Notes: generated from the sequence alone by a model not told the origin. A DNA stretch of 22,153 nucleotides from an uncultured Clostridia bacterium (GCA_945988915.1 CAMFTS010000011.1:1-22153); one strand, 5' to 3'. Numbered from the stretch's first letter, positions 1 through 7,721 are shown. Made by a program: numbers and translations.

Positions 1-65
1 CATAAAGGCGTATGAAGATACTCCGAATGCGAAACAACGAAGCATTACGGAAAAAGAAACAAAAA

Positions 66-1337
66 TCAGGGAATATAGTCGAATTCGAGGTCATATATTG
101 ATACTGTGTCGCCCTCGTGAATTCCTTTTTTTATAAGTTCGTCAATTATGCCGCTCGATTGCAATACATTTTGGAAATACTGCAAGGATTCATAATCGTC
201 GGGGTCGGTTTTCAGCAGAATTTTGTTAAGCCACTCTGCCTCAACAATATAAATTCCGTCCTCAACAGTAACCTTGAAGCCGTCATTTTTCTTCTGCGCA
301 ATAACCTCCATAGGTATTTCCTCCGCCTCGTATTTTTTTACGGGCGGAAGTGTTGCAAGCTTCTTTGCAACGGCATTTATCAATTCTTTTGTATTATGAA
401 GAATCGGAGCGCATATTTCGTAATACTCATAGCCCTTAGCTTCAATATAATTCCTGAATGTTTCAAGCTGTTCGTCTGTTGCAAGATCAATTTTATTACC
501 TGCTACAATCTGCGGACATTTTGCAAGCTCAGGGTTGAATTTTACAAGTTCTTCATTTATTTTTTCAAAGTCTTCAATGGGGTCTCTGCCCTCACTACCT
601 GCGACATCAACAATATGAACTAACATTCTGCAACGCTCAACATGTCGCAAAAATTCATGGCCGAGTCCTACTCCGTCGGCAGCGCCCTCAATAAGCCCGG
701 GAATATCTGCAATAACGAAGCTGTTTTCGGGTCCCATTGAAACAACGCCGAGAACGGGAATAATTGTAGTAAAATGATAATCGCCTATTATCGGCTTTGC
801 TTCGCTGACAACAGACAGGAAAGATGACTTGCCGACATTCGGAAAGCCTAAAAGTCCGACATCTGCAATGAGTTTTAACTCAAGAGTAACCTCCCATTCT
901 TCACCGGGCGCACCGGATTTTGCGAACTTGGGAGTCTGACGGGTAGATGTTGCAAAATGGCTGTTGCCCCAACCGCCTTTACCGCCTTTTGCAGCAATAA
1001 ACGGTTCATCAGACGACATATCAGCCATAACCGCGCCGCTTTCAACTTCTCTTATTACCGTACCTCTCGGAACTTTAATTACAAGGTCAGGAGCTTTCTT
1101 ACCGTTACAGCGGCTTCCTCTGCCGTTCTCTCCGTTCTGAGCTTTATATTTTCTTTTGTATCGGAAGTCTGCAAGCGTTGAAATATTGTCATCAACCTTA
1201 AAAACAATATTTCCTCCTCTGCCGCCGTCACCGCCGTCAGGACCGCCTGCCGCAACATATTTTTCACGGTGAAACGCAACCGCACCGTCACCGCCGTTAC
1301 CGGCTTTAATTAAAATTTTAGCTTTATCTACGAACAT
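66..1337 (-). CDS. obgE: GTPase Obg, ribosome-associated
   Basis: Obg-family GTPase of 423 residues, the usual length, which binds the large ribosomal subunit during assembly and links to the stringent response. The glycine-rich Obg fold occupies about residues 1-158 (many GGDGG-type turns). The G domain follows: Walker A GFPNVGKSS at 164-172, switch I TT at 190-191, DIPG at 211-214 and NKID at 281-284. The C-terminal OCT domain spans about 355-423, which is typical of Gram-positive Obg. The ATG is preceded by AAAGGA at 1347-1352 (minus strand) with good spacing. The gene runs toward the left edge, and no terminator is seen before position 1. Assignment is secure. Confidence 0.97.
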   Translation of the reverse strand: MFVDKAKILIKAGNGGDGAVAFHREKYVAAGGPDGGDGGRGGNIVFKVDDNISTLADFRYKRKYKAQNGENGRGSRCNGKKAPDLVIKVPRGTVIREVESGAVMADMSSDEPFIAAKGGKGGWGNSHFATSTRQTPKFAKSGAPGEEWEVTLELKLIADVGLLGFPNVGKSSFLSVVSEAKPIIGDYHFTTIIPVLGVVSMGPENSFVIADIPGLIEGAADGVGLGHEFLRHVERCRMLVHIVDVAGSEGRDPIEDFEKINEELVKFNPELAKCPQIVAGNKIDLATDEQLETFRNYIEAKGYEYYEICAPILHNTKELINAVAKKLATLPPVKKYEAEEIPMEVIAQKKNDGFKVTVEDGIYIVEAEWLNKILLKTDPDDYESLQYFQNVLQSSGIIDELIKKGIHEGDTVSIYDLEFDYIP

Positions 1338-1437
1338 AATAATATATCCTTTTCAACACATTTTCGGTTTTTTATCGAATTTAAAATTCAGACGAATAAA
1401 ACAGACTAATCCGAAAAATTTCTTTTCTAACCGATTA

Positions 1438-1466
1438 ATTATATCAAATTTTTTTTGATTTATAAA
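1438..1466 (-). promoter_or_regulatory. weak candidate promoter for obgE
   Basis: On the minus strand a perfect TATAAT at 1438-1443 lies 17 bases from TTTATA at 1461-1466. The -35 is poor, so this is tentative. It is the best candidate I found upstream of obgE. Confidence 0.3.
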
Positions 1467-1616
1467 TAGTATTTACACAAAAAGTTGGATTTTTTTAATT
1501 TATGTATTTTTTGTAATCGTTTTTTACATATTTGTTGGTTGATGTGAAGAAAAAATACAAAAATCGAACATTTTTTCACATAAGTCCATTTTTCAGGACT
1601 TATATTTAAATTTTTC
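1467..1616. other. AT-rich intergenic stretch with one inverted repeat
   Basis: Part of the 373-base gap between divergent obgE and the SOS-type small gene. It is very AT-rich. Its one clear structure is a perfect 8-bp inverted repeat, ATAAGTCC at 1580-1587 and GGACTTAT at 1596-1603, with an 8-base loop about 25 bases upstream of the next promoter. It lacks a T-run on either strand, so it could be a protein-binding site rather than a terminator. A 60-codon open frame here (1460-1642, minus) has no ribosome binding site and looks like chance. Confidence 0.4.
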
Positions 1617-1630
1617 CGAACATTTGTATT
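1617..1630 (+). promoter_or_regulatory. degenerate LexA-box-like site overlapping the -35
   Basis: CGAACATTTGTATT resembles the Gram-positive LexA consensus CGAACRNRYGTTYG, with three mismatches. It touches the -35 at 1629. Taken with the near-perfect box at 1673-1686 it suggests a second, weaker operator. Alone it would not be called. Confidence 0.35.
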
Positions 1631-1656
1631 GACAAATTTCAAATAGGTGCTATAAT
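1629..1656 (+). promoter_or_regulatory. sigma-A-type promoter for the small membrane protein
   Basis: Perfect TTGACA at 1629-1634 and perfect TATAAT at 1651-1656, separated by 16 bases. Transcription would start near 1663, just upstream of the LexA-type box, so binding there would block initiation or early elongation. Confidence 0.85.
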
Positions 1657-1672
1657 GAGGTTGTAATCAACA

Positions 1673-1686
1673 AGAACGAATGTTCG
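1673..1686 (+). promoter_or_regulatory. LexA (SOS) operator
   Basis: AGAACGAATGTTCG matches the Bacillus/Clostridia LexA consensus CGAACRNRYGTTYG at 13 of 14 positions, with a perfect GAAC-N4-GTTC core at 1674-1685. It lies about 10-20 bases downstream of the predicted start point, between promoter and ribosome binding site, a typical repressor position. No lexA gene is in the window. Confidence 0.75.
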
Positions 1687-1710
1687 GTTATATCAACGGA
1701 GGCAATTATT

Positions 1711-1959
1711 ATGTTAACAATATTATTAAAAACTTCAATCGAAATCGCACTCGCATTACTTCTCATTTACGGCTTTATTCACGAAAAAGAAGTTATTAAA
1801 TTTGAGCAGTATGTTAAAATGGTTATTGTTGTAAACTATCGCAGATATAAAAATAAAAAGCGTCTTGAAACAGCAAGACAGCACAGACAGTTTAAGCTTA
1901 TTAACGGCAGAAAAGTAAAGGCAGTTAATTCTTTTGCAAACGGTTTCGATGTTGCTTAA
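1711..1959 (+). CDS. small single-span membrane protein, probably SOS-induced
   Basis: An 82-residue protein with no family I recognise. The ATG has a strong GGAGG at 1698-1702 with 8-base spacing. Residues about 4-23 are hydrophobic (LLKTSIEIALALLLIYGFI), which suggests one membrane span. The remainder is basic (many Lys/Arg at 44-58), suggesting a cytoplasmic tail. It is monocistronic: strong promoter, LexA-type box and its own terminator. The layout of a small membrane protein under a LexA box recalls SOS cell-division inhibitors such as Bacillus YneA or Caulobacter SidA. There is no LysM domain and no sequence match I can claim, so a division-inhibitor role is inference from regulation and topology only. 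Confidence 0.8.
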   Translation: MLTILLKTSIEIALALLLIYGFIHEKEVIKFEQYVKMVIVVNYRRYKNKKRLETARQHRQFKLINGRKVKAVNSFANGFDVA

Positions 1960-2002
1960 CCCACTCTCTTTTCTATCATAGATTTTTCACACACAAAACA
2001 GG

Positions 2003-2037
2003 CGGGAGCAGATTTTTCTGTTCCCGTTTGTTTTTTT
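2003..2037 (+). terminator. intrinsic terminator of the small SOS gene
   Basis: Ten-base stem with one G-U pair (2003-2012 with 2017-2026), a TTTT loop and a T-rich tail TTTGTTTTTTT. Strong rho-independent terminator. Confidence 0.93.
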
Positions 2038-2056
2038 ACGGATTTTATGGTAAACT
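2028..2056 (+). promoter_or_regulatory. weak candidate promoter for the VTT gene, inside the terminator tail
   Basis: TTGTTT at 2028-2033 and TAAACT at 2051-2056 have a 17-base spacer. The -35 would share bases with the T-tract of the preceding terminator. Both hexamers are imperfect, but no better promoter is visible before the gene. Confidence 0.3.
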
Positions 2057-2087
2057 GTTAAAGATTACTGATTTAGGGGATTTTGAT

Positions 2088-2762
2088 TTGAAAACAAGTT
2101 CAAAAGATATAATCAAGCTCGGCTTAAAGGTTTTGCTTATACTTTCAATATCAGCTGTTGCAATAGTTTTTAAGGACGAGCTGACAAACATTGATGTACG
2201 CGCATTGGTTGCCTCTGCGCCGTCGCCTGTTATAGCATATCTAACGGTATTAGGCGTGTATTTCCTGAAGGGTATTGTGTTTATTATTCCCGCCTCTTTG
2301 ATTTATGTTTCGGTGGGAATGGCTTTTTCGCCTGCTGTTGCTGTTACCGTCAATATGTTGGGTATTGCTGTTGAGGTGACTGTTTCATATATTATCGGCA
2401 AATTTCTCGGCGGCGACTATGTATCCAATTTGCTTAATAAGAACAAAGGCGGAAAAAAACTGCTTGAGCTTAAAGATAAGAACAAGCAGTCGTCAATATT
2501 CATTGTCAGATTATTACCGGTGTTCCCCATTGACTTCGCATCGCTTTTCTTTGGCTCAATAGGGTTTTCATTTTTAAAATACCTTGCGGTATCAATAATC
2601 GGTATTGCGCCGAGAGTAATCCTTTTCACCGTTTTAGGCGATACAATTTACGATTATTTCCCTATGAAACTGATTTTGAAAATAATCATATTCGCACTTC
2701 CGTTTGTCGCTCTCGGAACAGTTGTCAAATGGATAATTTCACAAAAGAAAAGAGAACCTTAA
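2088..2762 (+). CDS. VTT/DedA-TVP38 family membrane protein
   Basis: Multi-span integral membrane protein of 224 residues in the VTT (SNARE-associated, DedA/TVP38/TMEM64) superfamily, whose members are implicated in phospholipid scrambling or lipid-carrier transport. The family core is visible: a glycine-rich re-entrant segment (about SVGMAFSPAVAVTVNMLGIAVEV), then RLLPVFPIDFASLFFGSIGFSFLKYLAVSIIGIAPRV, where the R-x3-P and G-x-I-P/A pattern is characteristic. I chose the TTG at 2088 because AGGGGA at 2075-2080 sits 7 bases before it. A longer reading from TTG 2028 would start in the terminator tail and has no binding site. The stop overlaps the stop of the convergent deacylase gene. Substrate unknown. 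Confidence 0.85.
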   Translation: MKTSSKDIIKLGLKVLLILSISAVAIVFKDELTNIDVRALVASAPSPVIAYLTVLGVYFLKGIVFIIPASLIYVSVGMAFSPAVAVTVNMLGIAVEVTVSYIIGKFLGGDYVSNLLNKNKGGKKLLELKDKNKQSSIFIVRLLPVFPIDFASLFFGSIGFSFLKYLAVSIIGIAPRVILFTVLGDTIYDYFPMKLILKIIIFALPFVALGTVVKWIISQKKREP

Positions 2763-3232
2763 TTCTCGGGAATTTTACAGACATCAATCCATTCCTTATA
2801 GCCTGAATACTTTTCAAGCTCGGGAATTGTCAATTCTACAGCGCTGTTGCTGCTTCCGCATGCAGGGAATACAGTTTCATAATTCCTGAGGGATTCATCA
2901 AGATAAACCGTTACACCGTCATTGATTGCAAACGGACAAACTCCGCCGACGGCATGACCGATTTTTTCTTCTACCTCGTCGAATTTAAGCATTACAGCCT
3001 TTTGGTGAAACTGCGCTTTGTATTTCGGATTGTCAATTTTTCGGTTACCTGCCGTTACAATCAAAATCGGCTCATCGTTCACCGTAAATGAAAGCGTCTT
3101 TGCAATTCTTTCAGGCTCACATCCCAAAGCTTGTGCGGCAAGCTCAACGGTTGCCGACGAAACATTGAATTCCAATACTCTTGAATCAATATTAAACTGT
3201 TTAAAATATTCCTTTACTTTCTCAATAGACAT
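2759..3232 (-). CDS. YbaK/ProX-type aminoacyl-tRNA deacylase
   Basis: 157-residue stand-alone editing domain of the YbaK/ProX (INS) superfamily, which hydrolyses mischarged tRNAs such as Cys- or Ala-tRNA(Pro). Family features: substrate-pocket segment GHAVGGVCPFAI, the KTLSF strand with its conserved Lys, and the core FVND..ILIVTAGNRKID. The exact substrate cannot be fixed from sequence. Start ATG at 3232 has GAGAGG upstream. Its TAA overlaps the stop of the convergent VTT gene by 3 bases (2760-2762 against 2759-2761), leaving no room for a terminator between them. It has its own promoter, divergent from galT. Confidence 0.87.
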   Translation of the reverse strand: MSIEKVKEYFKQFNIDSRVLEFNVSSATVELAAQALGCEPERIAKTLSFTVNDEPILIVTAGNRKIDNPKYKAQFHQKAVMLKFDEVEEKIGHAVGGVCPFAINDGVTVYLDESLRNYETVFPACGSSNSAVELTIPELEKYSGYKEWIDVCKIPEN

Positions 3233-3260
3233 TTTATTCGCCTCTCAAATATTTGAAAAT

Positions 3261-3289
3261 ATATTATCAAACAACAGAATATTTTTCAA
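3261..3289 (-). promoter_or_regulatory. promoter of the YbaK-type gene
   Basis: Minus strand TTGAAA (3284-3289) and TAATAT (3261-3266) with a 17-base spacer. Placed back-to-back with the galT promoter. Confidence 0.7.
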
Positions 3290-3297
3290 GTGCGGTA

Positions 3298-3326
3298 TTG
3301 TAAATGTAATATTAAAATGATAAAAT
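3298..3326 (+). promoter_or_regulatory. promoter of galT
   Basis: TTGTAA (3298-3303) and TAAAAT (3321-3326) with a 17-base spacer, followed by AAGGAG at 3349-3354, 8 bases before the galT ATG. Confidence 0.7.
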
Positions 3327-3362
3327 GTATTAGAAATCAAGCGCTTTTAAGGAGAAAAAGAA

Positions 3363-4856
3363 ATGATAAATGAAAGCATTAAAAAATTAGTTTGCTACGC
3401 TCTGAATACGGGACTTATAAAGGACTGCGACAAGGTTTATGCTACGAACAGGATACTTGAAGTATTAAGGCTTGACGAGTACGAAGAACCGACGGAAAAT
3501 TATGATAATGTTGACCTTGAAATCACTTTAAAGGAATTGCTTGACTTTGCGACACAGAACGGCATTTTAGAAAATGACAGCGTCGTTTACCGTGATTTGT
3601 TTGACACAAAGCTTATGGCTTGCCTTATGCCTATGCCTCACGAGGTAATAGAAAAATTCAATGCTCTTTATGAGGAAAGCCCCGAAAAAGCTACAGATTA
3701 TTTCTATAAATTAAGCTGTGATTCGGACTATATAAGAAGATACAGAATAAAGAAAGATATGCGTTGGTCCGTTCCGAGCGAATACGGCGAAATCGACATT
3801 TCAATTAACCTTTCAAAGCCGGAAAAAGACCCGAAAGCGATTGCGGCGGCAAAGCTGCAAAAGCAGTCGGGATATCCGAAATGTATGCTTTGCAAGGAAT
3901 GTGAGGGCTATGCAGGAAGAACAAATTTCCCTGCCCGTCAGAATCACAGAGTTATTCCGATTACAATAAACGACACGCAGTGGGGCTTCCAATATTCACC
4001 GTATGTTTACTACAATGAACACTGTATTGTATTCAACGGTGAACATACGCCGATGAAAATTGAAAAAGCAACATTCGTCAAGCTCTTCGATTTCATCAAG
4101 CTTTTTCCACACTATTTCCTTGGCTCAAATGCCGACCTGCCGATAGTCGGAGGTTCAATTCTTTCACACGACCACTATCAAGGCGGCCACTATACATTTG
4201 CAATGGCAAAAGCGCCCATTGAAAAGCATTTTACAGTAAGCGGTTTTGAAGATATTGAAGCAGGAACAGTTAAATGGCCGTTATCAGTCATCAGACTGCG
4301 CTCAAAAGACGCAGACAGAATAATTGAGCTTGCTGATATAATTCTTAAAAAATGGCGCGCATACACAGACGAAGAGGCTTTCATTTTCGCTGAAACCGAC
4401 GGTGAACCTCACAACACAATTACGCCTATTGCAAGAAAAACAGGCGACACATTTGAACTCGACCTGGCTCTTCGAAACAACATTACAACCGAAGAATATC
4501 CTTTGGGAGTTTATCATCCGCACGATATTTATCACCACATTAAGAAAGAAAATATCGGTCTTATTGAGGTTATGGGTCTTGCTGTTCTCCCCTCCCGTCT
4601 TAAAGAGGAATTAGCACTTCTCGGCGAATACATTGTTGAAAACAAGGATATTCGTTCAAACGAGGTATTAGAGAAGCATGCCGACTGGGTTGAAGAGTTC
4701 AAAAAGAATTACAGTTCGATTACAAAGGAAAATGTCGATGAAATTCTCAAAGCCGAGGTTGGCAAGGTGTTTGTAGGTGTTCTTGAAGATGCAGGCGTTT
4801 ACAAATGCACCGAGGACGGCAGAAAAGCATTTATGCGATTTATTGATACCGTATAA
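3363..4856 (+). CDS. galT: UDP-glucose-hexose-1-phosphate uridylyltransferase, class II
   Basis: Leloir-pathway enzyme that exchanges UMP between UDP-glucose and galactose-1-phosphate. The length of 497 residues matches the Firmicutes class II GalT rather than the roughly 350-residue E. coli type. The active-site loop SHDHYQGGH at 268-276 carries the expected histidines; the first lies in the region that forms the uridylyl-enzyme intermediate. CMLCKEC at 174-180 and the NHRVIPI segment near 194 also fit. No galK or galE is adjacent, so it stands as a single-gene unit with its own promoter and terminator. It could also act on other hexose-1-phosphates, as some class II members do. Confidence 0.93.
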   Translation: MINESIKKLVCYALNTGLIKDCDKVYATNRILEVLRLDEYEEPTENYDNVDLEITLKELLDFATQNGILENDSVVYRDLFDTKLMACLMPMPHEVIEKFNALYEESPEKATDYFYKLSCDSDYIRRYRIKKDMRWSVPSEYGEIDISINLSKPEKDPKAIAAAKLQKQSGYPKCMLCKECEGYAGRTNFPARQNHRVIPITINDTQWGFQYSPYVYYNEHCIVFNGEHTPMKIEKATFVKLFDFIKLFPHYFLGSNADLPIVGGSILSHDHYQGGHYTFAMAKAPIEKHFTVSGFEDIEAGTVKWPLSVIRLRSKDADRIIELADIILKKWRAYTDEEAFIFAETDGEPHNTITPIARKTGDTFELDLALRNNITTEEYPLGVYHPHDIYHHIKKENIGLIEVMGLAVLPSRLKEELALLGEYIVENKDIRSNEVLEKHADWVEEFKKNYSSITKENVDEILKAEVGKVFVGVLEDAGVYKCTEDGRKAFMRFIDTV

Positions 4857-4877
4857 ATTAAAAATGTGATAAAAGTT

Positions 4878-4910
4878 AAGCCACGAATTTAATTCGTGGC
4901 TTCTGCTTTT
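4878..4910. terminator. bidirectional terminator between galT and the PAP2 gene
   Basis: A 25-base palindrome (4878-4902) with 12-base arms around GCCACGAATT. On the plus strand CTTTT follows for galT; on the minus strand AACTTTT follows for the PAP2 gene. It serves both convergent genes. Confidence 0.85.
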
Positions 4911-4921
4911 GTGTTGTATTC

Positions 4922-5416
4922 TTAAATTACGAAAAATCCGATTATTCCCGAAACTATGCCTATCAATGCTCCGACAAAAATATCGCTCGGATAATGTACT
5001 CCGCCTATAATTCTGATTACTCCAAGTATCACGCCGACGGCAAGCAACGGTACGGACCATAACGGCTCAACATACATAAACGCCATAGCTATCATAAAAA
5101 CAGAAAATATATGCCTGCTCGGCATTGACTCTCCCTGCTTATCTTTCTTGATTATCGGCTCAATATTCAATGCAACATAGGGTCTTTTGCGGTTGATTAT
5201 TTTTCTAAGCACACTTACCGCCACAAGCATTATTGCAGGGACAAATACAGTTTTTACTGATTTTTCACGCTCAATCAGGAAAACATAACAGAGTAATGAC
5301 GGATACGAAGCATAAACTACTAAGGTCAGTATTCTGTTTATTATATTGATTGCTTTTACTGTTTTTTCGTTTTTGCGAAACGGTTTTGATATTTTTTTGT
5401 AAAGCTCTGCCGTCAT
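4922..5416 (-). CDS. PAP2-superfamily membrane phosphatase
   Basis: 164-residue multi-span protein with the three phosphatidic-acid-phosphatase signatures: R71/K72...R78-P79 (K-Xn-RP), P99-S100-R101-H102 (PSRH) and R135-X5-H141-X3-D145. The family dephosphorylates lipid phosphates or undecaprenyl pyrophosphate at the membrane. The short length fits the BcrC/YodM-like small bacterial group, so carrier-lipid recycling is plausible but not shown. The ATG follows AGGTGA, and there is a good promoter upstream. Confidence 0.9.
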   Translation of the reverse strand: MTAELYKKISKPFRKNEKTVKAINIINRILTLVVYASYPSLLCYVFLIEREKSVKTVFVPAIMLVAVSVLRKIINRKRPYVALNIEPIIKKDKQGESMPSRHIFSVFMIAMAFMYVEPLWSVPLLAVGVILGVIRIIGGVHYPSDIFVGALIGIVSGIIGFFVI

Positions 5417-5438
5417 TTTCTCACCTGCTTTCTTTTAC

Positions 5439-5467
5439 AGTATAACCTAAAAGCAATGCTCTTTCAA
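5439..5467 (-). promoter_or_regulatory. promoter of the PAP2 gene
   Basis: Minus strand TTGAAA (5462-5467) and TATACT (5439-5444) with a 17-base spacer. Confidence 0.72.
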
Positions 5468-5496
5468 CAACAAAAAGCGCTGTGTTTTGGGTAAAG

Positions 5497-5525
5497 TTGA
5501 CAAAATCACAAAAAATCAATATACT
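5497..5525 (+). promoter_or_regulatory. promoter of the L,D-transpeptidase gene
   Basis: TTGACA (5497-5502) and TATACT (5520-5525) with a 17-base spacer. Start expected near 5532. Confidence 0.82.
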
Positions 5526-5558
5526 ATATAAGATAAAACATCAAGGGGGATGTGTAAA

Positions 5559-6596
5559 ATGGATGAAAACTATCGTCAGGAAAGAATTGAAGCAATGCGT
5601 AGGCGTAAGGCTGCCAGAAAAAAAAGACTTGCAATCACTAAAATTCTTTTTACATGTATTATTGTTGTTGCGATAGCTCTTACCTGTGCCGTTGTCAAGC
5701 ATTCATCTGACTTAAAAAAGGTTGATCCCGAAGCATCTGCTATTATCACTGCAAAGCAGGAAATCACTTCTGATGCGGTTGTGAAACCCGAGCCTATTAC
5801 TGCTGCGTCCACAACAGAAAAGCCGAACGAAACATCCACTTCCCTTCTCGGCGAGAAAACAACCGTCACTGTTGGTGAATATGTAGTTGAAAGTTATGAT
5901 TCTACTATGTTTACAACAGAAGAAGTAAATATGAGAAGTGTTCCCGATACAACAGGTGAAATTCTTGTTGAGATTAAGGGCAATGAAGCTGTTAAGGTTA
6001 CAGGTATTTGTTCTAATAATTGGTATAGAATTGATTATAACGGAAAAACCGGTTATTGTTCTTCAAAATATCTTTCTGCGACAAAGGCAGTAAAAAGCGG
6101 ATCTTATCTGCTCAAGGTCAACAGAACACAGAACATTGTGACTGTCTATGTTCAGGATGAAAACGGAGAATACACGGTTCCCGAAAGAGCAATGGTTTGC
6201 TCGGTAGGTCTTGACGGAAAGACCCCGACGGGAACTTTCTCAACAACCGACAAATACACTTGGCGTTTGCTTTCAGGCAATGTTTACGGACAATATGCTA
6301 CAAGAATTACAGGCCACATTCTTTTCCATTCGGTTCCGTATTATACTCAGAATAAAGATGACCTTGAATCCGCTGAATACAACAAACTCGGACAAGCAGC
6401 TTCATTGGGCTGTGTCAGACTATGCGTCCGCGATGCAAAGTGGATTTACGATAACTGCAAATCAGGTACAACTGTTGTAATTTATGACAGTTCCGCTCCG
6501 GAGCCGATTACACCTCCGTCTCCGATAAGAATTGACCTGAACGATTCACGAAAAGGCTGGGACCCCACAGACCCCGATTCAAGGAATCCGTGGTAA
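5559..6596 (+). CDS. membrane-anchored SH3 + L,D-transpeptidase (YkuD)
   Basis: 345-residue cell-wall enzyme. Order: a basic cytoplasmic start (RRRKAARKKR), one membrane span near residues 25-46, a Thr/Ser-rich linker, a bacterial SH3 domain (VNMRSVPDTTG...YCSSKYLS), then an L,D-transpeptidase domain. H253 and H257 (HILFH) and the catalytic Cys at 285 in SLGCVRL are present, so it should be active in 3-3 cross-linking or in protein/peptide attachment to peptidoglycan on the outer face. I start at ATG 5559 because AAGGGGG (5543-5549) is 9 bases upstream. The ATG at 5550 directly abuts that site and is too close. Short Pro-rich C-terminal tail of unknown role. Confidence 0.92.
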   Translation: MDENYRQERIEAMRRRKAARKKRLAITKILFTCIIVVAIALTCAVVKHSSDLKKVDPEASAIITAKQEITSDAVVKPEPITAASTTEKPNETSTSLLGEKTTVTVGEYVVESYDSTMFTTEEVNMRSVPDTTGEILVEIKGNEAVKVTGICSNNWYRIDYNGKTGYCSSKYLSATKAVKSGSYLLKVNRTQNIVTVYVQDENGEYTVPERAMVCSVGLDGKTPTGTFSTTDKYTWRLLSGNVYGQYATRITGHILFHSVPYYTQNKDDLESAEYNKLGQAASLGCVRLCVRDAKWIYDNCKSGTTVVIYDSSAPEPITPPSPIRIDLNDSRKGWDPTDPDSRNPW

Positions 6597-6607
6597 TACT
6601 TTAAAGC

Positions 6608-6643
6608 AAAAAAATTAAGGCGACTTTGAAAGTCGCCTTTTTT
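6608..6643. terminator. bidirectional terminator between transpeptidase and rubrerythrin
   Basis: A 23-base palindrome (6617-6639) with 11-base arms around AAGGCGAC, followed by TTTTTT on the plus strand and, on the minus strand, by AATTTTTTT (complement of 6608-6616). It ends both converging units. Confidence 0.93.
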
Positions 6644-6656
6644 GTTAGGTTAAATC

Positions 6657-7199
6657 TTAATAATTCTCTGCTTTTACCATAAAGTATGACTGCGGATGAG
6701 CGCATACAGGACATACTTCGGGAGCTTTTTTGCCGATTACAATATGACCGCAGTTAGCGCACTGCCAAATTGTGTCGCCGTCTTTTGAGAATACTACACC
6801 GTCCTCAATGTTCTTAAGGAGCTTTCTGTATCTTTCTTCGTGTTCTTTTTCGATAGCGCCAACCTGCTCAAAAAGATATGCTATGTGATCAAAGCCTTCT
6901 TCTTTAGCTTCCTTTGCAAACTGAGCATACATATCGGTCCATTCATAGTTTTCACCGTCTGCAGCTGCTGCAAGATTTTCAACCGTGCTCTTAATTGAGC
7001 CGCCTTCCAAAAGCTTGAACCAAATCTTTGCGTGTTCTTTTTCGTTATCAGCTGTTTCCTGGAAGATATTAGCTATCTGAACATAACCGTCTTTCTTAGC
7101 CTTTGAAGCAAAATATGTATATTTGTTTCTTGCCTGTGATTCACCTGCAAATGCTGCGAGCAAATTTGCTTCTGTTTTTGTGCCTTTTAAATCTTTCAT
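6657..7199 (-). CDS. rbr: rubrerythrin
   Basis: 180-residue peroxide-scavenging protein of anaerobes: an N-terminal ferritin-like four-helix di-iron domain and a C-terminal rubredoxin-like iron site. Di-iron ligands are visible as E20, E53/H56 (EKEH) and E118/H120 (a second EKEH). The rubredoxin cysteines are C147-x-x-C150 and C163-x-x-C166. I start at ATG 7199 because AAAGGA precedes it by a normal distance. The open frame extends 21 codons upstream through the promoter and has no binding site there. Its own promoter sits just after the phosphatase gene, so it is expressed independently, though read-through from the SQ operon is possible since no terminator intervenes. Confidence 0.95.
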   Translation of the reverse strand: MKDLKGTKTEANLLAAFAGESQARNKYTYFASKAKKDGYVQIANIFQETADNEKEHAKIWFKLLEGGSIKSTVENLAAAADGENYEWTDMYAQFAKEAKEEGFDHIAYLFEQVGAIEKEHEERYRKLLKNIEDGVVFSKDGDTIWQCANCGHIVIGKKAPEVCPVCAHPQSYFMVKAENY

Positions 7200-7233
7200 T
7201 TTATCATTTCCTTTCTGATTAAAATACACATAA

Positions 7234-7262
7234 ATTATAAAGCTTAAAAAGTGTTTTTTCAA
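7234..7262 (-). promoter_or_regulatory. promoter of rubrerythrin
   Basis: Minus strand TTGAAA (7257-7262) and perfect TATAAT (7234-7239) with a 17-base spacer. It begins 3 bases beyond the phosphatase stop. Confidence 0.82.
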
Positions 7263-7265
7263 GAA

Positions 7266-7721
7266 TTATTTTATTAAAATTTTATTAATAAAAGCAGTAC
7301 AGCCGTTAAAAATGTCAGTATATGTTTTGTCAAAATCACCTGTGTACCAAGGGTCTGCAACATCTCGAGGCGACGCGGTAAAGTCGAGTAATTTATAAAT
7401 TTTACCGTCTTTATCCTCGCCTGACATTCTGTTGAGATTTTTAATATTATACTCGTCCATACCGATTATGTAATCAAATTTTTCATAGTCGGATTTTGTG
7501 ATTTGTCTTGCCGCTCTTTTTGAAAACGGAATATTATGCCGGTGCAGAACTTCCTTTGTTCCCCTGTGAATATCGTTTCCGATTTCCTCGGTGCTTGTTG
7601 CACAAGACTCAATATAAAACTCATCGGCCTTGCCCGTTTTATTGACAATATCCTTAAGTACGAATTCCGCCATAGGAGAACGACAAATATTGCCGTGGCA
7701 AACGAAAAGAACTCTTATCAT
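7266..7721 (-). CDS. low-molecular-weight protein tyrosine phosphatase
   Basis: 151-residue cytoplasmic phosphatase. The P-loop C8-H-G-N-I-C-R14-S (CX5R) is at the N-terminus as in the whole family, and the general-acid D123-P124 lies in DVADPWYTGDF. Members dephosphorylate tyrosine or arginine (as in YwlE) on proteins. The gene follows the ROK regulator by 12 bases on the same strand and so may be the last gene of the SQ operon. That could be positional only: similar phosphatases occur as stand-alone genes. GAGG lies about 11 bases before the ATG, a slightly long spacing. Confidence 0.93.
   Translation of the reverse strand: MIRVLFVCHGNICRSPMAEFVLKDIVNKTGKADEFYIESCATSTEEIGNDIHRGTKEVLHRHNIPFSKRAARQITKSDYEKFDYIIGMDEYNIKNLNRMSGEDKDGKIYKLLDFTASPRDVADPWYTGDFDKTYTDIFNGCTAFINKILIK

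Noticed and set aside
1..65. Possible start of another minus-strand gene (ATG at 46, open to the edge) and small inverted repeats (26-30 with 42-46; 10-13 with 18-21).
   Set aside because: Only 15 codons are visible, with no ribosome binding site, and the repeats lack a T-run on the useful side. Not enough to call.
117..623. 168-codon plus-strand open frame opposite obgE.
   Set aside because: Antisense shadow of a secure obgE; no binding site or recognisable domain.
1561..1580. A third CGAAC half-site (CGAACATTTTTTC near 1565) as an extra LexA box.
   Set aside because: The second half does not match GTTYG; only a half-site in AT-rich DNA.
1460..1642. 60-codon open frame on the minus strand in the AT-rich gap.
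   Set aside because: Low-complexity Lys/Asn/Phe composition, no binding site, and it covers the inverted repeat and the LexA/promoter region.
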